Shown piece by piece: positions 6,491 to 9,103 of a DNA stretch of 9,103 nt (position 1 is its first letter; each line of letters begins with the position of its first letter). The stretch is from positions 1-9,103 of the forward strand of contig JAGYOJ010000047.1 of the NCBI GenBank assembly GCA_018399435.1, given 5' to 3'. The notes under the pieces were generated by a model. The model was not told where the DNA came from. It ran no database searches and saw nothing but the letters and a program-made list of their open reading frames with translations. Both the position numbers and the translations under genes were made by a program. This stretch comes from Actinomycetota bacterium. GTDB lineage: Bacteria; Actinomycetota; Humimicrobiia; Humimicrobiales; Humimicrobiaceae.

Positions 6491-6519
6491 TTGACTATCA
6501 GTAACATTATTATTAAAAT
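6491..6519 (+). promoter_or_regulatory. Promoter for glyQS placed for leaderless initiation
   Basis: TTGACT (6491-6496), a 17-bp spacer and TAAAAT (6514-6519) differ from the sigma-70 consensus at one base each. Transcription normally starts about 7 nt past the -10, that is near 6525-6528, which is at the glyQ ATG (6528). The rest of the 108-nt gap after the methyltransferase gene (6420-6527) is AT-rich with no convincing terminator and no T-box features. Confidence 0.55.
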
Positions 6520-6527
6520 AGTAGATT

Positions 6528-7397
6528 ATGTATTTCCAGGATATAATTTTTAACTTACAAAAATATTGGAGCAGCAAAGGCTGTATAATTAAGCAGCCTT
6601 TAGATTTGGAGAAAGGGGCAGGAACCTTTAACCCCGACACTTTTTTAAGGTGCCTGGGCCCTGAACCCTGGAATGTTGCTTATGTCGAGCCTTCCAGGAG
6701 GCCTACTGATGGCAGATACGGAAAAAATCCTTTCAGGACCCAGTTTTATTACCAATACCAGGTATTATTAAAACCTTCCCCGGATGATGTTATTGACCTT
6801 TATTTAGGCTCACTTGAGAGTTTGGGAATAAATTTAAAACAGCATGATATTAGGTTTGTTGAAGATGATTGGCAGTCTCCTACCATTGGAGCAGCTGGCC
6901 TTGGATGGGAAGTATGGGCAGATGGCATGGAAATTACGCAATTTACTTATTTCCAACAGATGGGCGGGATTCAGCTAAAACCGATATCTACAGAAATAAC
7001 TTACGGCTTGGAAAGAATTGCCATGTATCTGCAGGACAAGGATAGTTTCTGGGATCTTAAATGGAATGATTCTATTACTTATGGGGATGTAGGTTTGGAG
7101 TCTGAGAAGCAGTGGTGTAAATATAATTTTGAATTGGCTGATATAGAAATGCTACTTGACCTGTTTGAAAAATTTGAAAAAGAATTTGAAAAAGCCATTA
7201 ATGAGGATTTAGTTTTTGTTGCCTGTGAATATGTCTTAAAATGCTCACACACCTTTAATTTATTAGATGCCAGAGAAGCAATTAGTGTAGCTGAGCGTAC
7301 TTCATATATTGCCAGGGTTAGAAATTTAGCTAAAAAACTTTGCAAAGCCTATATAGAACAAAGAAAGGAATTGGGTTATCCCTTAATTAAGAAATAG
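6528..7397 (+). CDS. glyQ: Glycine--tRNA ligase alpha subunit
   Basis: Catalytic subunit of the bacterial alpha2beta2 glycyl-tRNA synthetase (289 aa), which charges tRNA-Gly. Conserved blocks are DIIFNLQKYWSSKGC (5-19), GAGTFNPDTFLR (30-41), PSRRPTDGRYG (55-65), DIRFVEDDW (107-115), GWEVWADGMEITQFTYFQQ (126-144) and EITYGLERIA (156-165), then the helical end with CSHTFNLLDAREAISVAERTSYIARVRNLAKKL. The start is firm: the protein aligns with known GlyQ from its first residue, and an in-frame TAG lies at 6522-6524, only 3 nt before the ATG. No Shine-Dalgarno is present. It lies 2 nt upstream of glyS, the standard operon. Confidence 0.97.
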   Translation: MYFQDIIFNLQKYWSSKGCIIKQPLDLEKGAGTFNPDTFLRCLGPEPWNVAYVEPSRRPTDGRYGKNPFRTQFYYQYQVLLKPSPDDVIDLYLGSLESLGINLKQHDIRFVEDDWQSPTIGAAGLGWEVWADGMEITQFTYFQQMGGIQLKPISTEITYGLERIAMYLQDKDSFWDLKWNDSITYGDVGLESEKQWCKYNFELADIEMLLDLFEKFEKEFEKAINEDLVFVACEYVLKCSHTFNLLDAREAISVAERTSYIARVRNLAKKLCKAYIEQRKELGYPLIKK

Positions 7398-7399
7398 TT

Positions 7400-9103
7400 A
7401 TGGATACATTAGTAATTGAAATTGGAACAGAAGAACTGCCTTCCTTATGCATAAGTGAAGGGATAAAAGAATTTAAAAATATAATTGGCAAGAATTTAGG
7501 CCAGAACAGGATAAATTTTTCTAAAATTAATACTTATAGTTCACCCAGAAGATTATCTGCAATTGTAAAGGGAGTTGACCCCATACAAAAATCGGAGAAA
7601 AAATTAGTAACCGGCCCTCCTAAAAAAATTGCTTATGACAAAGATGGAAACCCCAATAAAGCTGCTATTGGTTTTGCTAAAAGCATAGGCTTAAATCCAG
7701 AAGAATTGGAAGAAATTAAAACATCTAAAGGCATATACATGGGGAAAACCATACTGGAAGAAGGCAAGCCATCATTAGATATTTTGCCTAGCATACTTAA
7801 ACAAAGCATCCTATCCCTTTCTTTTTCCAAGCAGATGCGGTGGAACAATCTAGATATTACCTTTGCGAGGCCTATCAGGTGGATACTTGCTTTATTGGGG
7901 GACAAAATCATAAAGTTTGATTTAGCTAATATTACTTCTGGAAATATTACATATGGGCACAGGACTCTTTCTAGCCGGCCTATAGAGATAGGCAATGCTA
8001 AAGATTATATAGAAATACTTGAAAATGATGGGAAAGTTATCATTGATCCTGATAAGCGTAAAGATATTATAGTTAAGTCCATAAATAAAATTGAAAAAAA
8101 AGAGTGGGATAATAAATTTAAAGCCATAGTAGGCCAGGACCTATTAGGAGAGGTAGTGAATCTGGTAGAGATTCCAAATGTTTTAATAGGAGATTTTCCC
8201 AAAGAATTTTTATATATTCCCAAAGATATTTTAGTAAAAGCTATAGAATACCACCAGAAATACTTTGCAGTATTAAACAAGGAGGGAAATGTTTCAACCA
8301 AATTTATTATTGTCCAAAATGGTATAGAGGATAGTGTTGGTGAAATAGCTAAAGGGAACAGCAGGGTTCTTAGGGCAAGATTAAGCGATGCTTCTTTTTT
8401 CTATGAAGAAGATAAAAAGCATGATTTTTCCCATTGGCTTGAAAGGCTAAAGGGTGTCATATTCTATTCAGGAATTGGGAGCATGCATGACAAGGTAGAA
8501 AGAATTAAAAAAATTTCTTTAAATATTGCTTCAATTCTTAATAAATCCAGCTTGAATGATGATTTAAAAAAAGCGGCGGAGATATGTAAATGTGATCTGG
8601 TAACAAATATGGTGGTTGAATTTCCAGAACTACAGGGAACTGTTGGCAGGGAGTATGCTTTGGAAAAAGGCATAAAAAAGGATATAGCAAATTCTGTTTT
8701 TGAACACTACAAGCCAAACTTTTCCGGAGATAGCCTGCCTTCTACTGAATTAAGCACAATACTTTCAATAGCTGATAAAATAGATACTATTTCGGGCATG
8801 TTCTTGCTTGGAAACACCCCAACAGGTTCTGAAGACCCATTTGCATTGAGAAGAAAAGCTTCTGGAATTGTTAAATCGCTATTAGAAAAGAAATTTGATA
8901 TAGAAATTTTAAGTTTAGTTAGTTATACATTGAATTTATATACCGAAAAATTTGATATGGTTAAGAAAGGCAAATTAGAAGACGAGATAATTGATTTTGT
9001 GCTTGCAAGGCATAGATTCATTTTAGAGAAGGAAAAGAAAAAGCTGGATGTATTTGATGCTATTGTTGCAGCAGTATCTGATTTTACCAATTACCCTTAC
9101 GCT
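7400..9103 (+). CDS. glyS: Glycine--tRNA ligase beta subunit (3' partial)
   Basis: The frame is open from ATG 7400 to the right edge (568 codons). It starts 2 nt after the glyQ stop without a clear Shine-Dalgarno, so translation probably depends on coupling. GlyS is the beta subunit that binds tRNA and supports aminoacylation. Recognisable blocks are LVIEIGTEELPS (4-15), SSPRRLSAI (47-55), FARPIRWILAL (start about 155), VEIPNVLIGDFP (start about 256), HQKYFAV (285-291), the degenerate HD-domain block EFPELQGTVGREYA (407-420), HYKPNFSGDSLP (436-447) and DPFALRR (479-485). Known GlyS proteins are near 690 aa, so roughly the last 120 residues, including most of the anticodon-binding DALR domain, lie outside the window. 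Confidence 0.96.
   Translation, partial: MDTLVIEIGTEELPSLCISEGIKEFKNIIGKNLGQNRINFSKINTYSSPRRLSAIVKGVDPIQKSEKKLVTGPPKKIAYDKDGNPNKAAIGFAKSIGLNPEELEEIKTSKGIYMGKTILEEGKPSLDILPSILKQSILSLSFSKQMRWNNLDITFARPIRWILALLGDKIIKFDLANITSGNITYGHRTLSSRPIEIGNAKDYIEILENDGKVIIDPDKRKDIIVKSINKIEKKEWDNKFKAIVGQDLLGEVVNLVEIPNVLIGDFPKEFLYIPKDILVKAIEYHQKYFAVLNKEGNVSTKFIIVQNGIEDSVGEIAKGNSRVLRARLSDASFFYEEDKKHDFSHWLERLKGVIFYSGIGSMHDKVERIKKISLNIASILNKSSLNDDLKKAAEICKCDLVTNMVVEFPELQGTVGREYALEKGIKKDIANSVFEHYKPNFSGDSLPSTELSTILSIADKIDTISGMFLLGNTPTGSEDPFALRRKASGIVKSLLEKKFDIEILSLVSYTLNLYTEKFDMVKKGKLEDEIIDFVLARHRFILEKEKKKLDVFDAIVAAVSDFTNYPYA

Noticed and set aside
6464..6516. 10-bp inverted repeat TTAATAATAA ... TTATTATTAA overlapping the glyQ -10
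   Set aside because: It is composed only of A and T in an AT-rich gap with a 33-nt loop, and does not extend. Chance is the simplest explanation.
6420..6527. Possible glycine T-box leader before glyQ
   Set aside because: The gap is only 108 nt. It shows no T-box core (TGGNACCGCG-like), no antiterminator or terminator hairpin and no GC-rich stem; a promoter sits at its end.

Overview
The window looks like a piece of a conserved bacterial housekeeping locus from an AT-rich organism. All genes are on the + strand and tightly packed: pgpH(partial)-ybeY-era-deoC-recO-[ferredoxin-like]-[J-domain protein]-[methyltransferase]-glyQ-glyS(partial). The backbone pgpH-ybeY-...-era-recO-glyQ-glyS matches the gene order known from Bacillus subtilis and other Firmicutes (phoH-pgpH-ybeY-dgkA-cdd-era-recO-glyQS). 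This suggests a Firmicutes-type or related Gram-positive-like lineage, probably anaerobic given the 2x[4Fe-4S] protein. The sequence alone does not fix the phylum.

Layout. Bases 1-2138 hold most of a 7TM-HD phosphohydrolase (c-di-AMP hydrolase PgpH type), open at the left edge and followed 3 nt later by ybeY. A promoter-like region at about 2659-2687 precedes era, which is followed by deoC (22-nt gap) and recO (TAATG overlap with deoC). A near-consensus promoter (5140-5168) with a perfect 14-bp palindrome in its spacer precedes a three-gene cassette: a small two-cluster ferredoxin, a stand-alone J-domain protein and a class I SAM methyltransferase. These are spaced by 2 nt and by a 1-base overlap. 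A third promoter (6491-6519) lies so close to glyQ that the glyQ message may be leaderless. glyS follows after 2 nt and runs off the right edge.

How the genes fit together. ybeY, era and glyQS serve ribosome maturation and translation, recO serves recombinational repair, and pgpH serves c-di-AMP turnover. deoC sits beside era and recO, near the place where the Bacillus locus carries the nucleoside-salvage gene cdd. The ferredoxin/J-domain/methyltransferase cassette is the accessory part, inserted at the normally conserved recO-glyQ junction.

Main points of interest: (1) the DeoC-family protein has Glu where DERA enzymes carry the Schiff-base lysine, while the rest of the site looks intact; (2) the palindrome in the cassette promoter has the GAAC-N4-GTTC core of Gram-positive LexA (SOS) boxes; (3) the cassette pairs a bacterial ferredoxin with a J protein, domains that are fused in some plastid and archaeal proteins; (4) five starts lack a visible Shine-Dalgarno, and glyQ looks leaderless. 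I saw no RNA gene, CRISPR array, insertion sequence or convincing intrinsic terminator, and no intergenic stretch exceeds about 110 bases.
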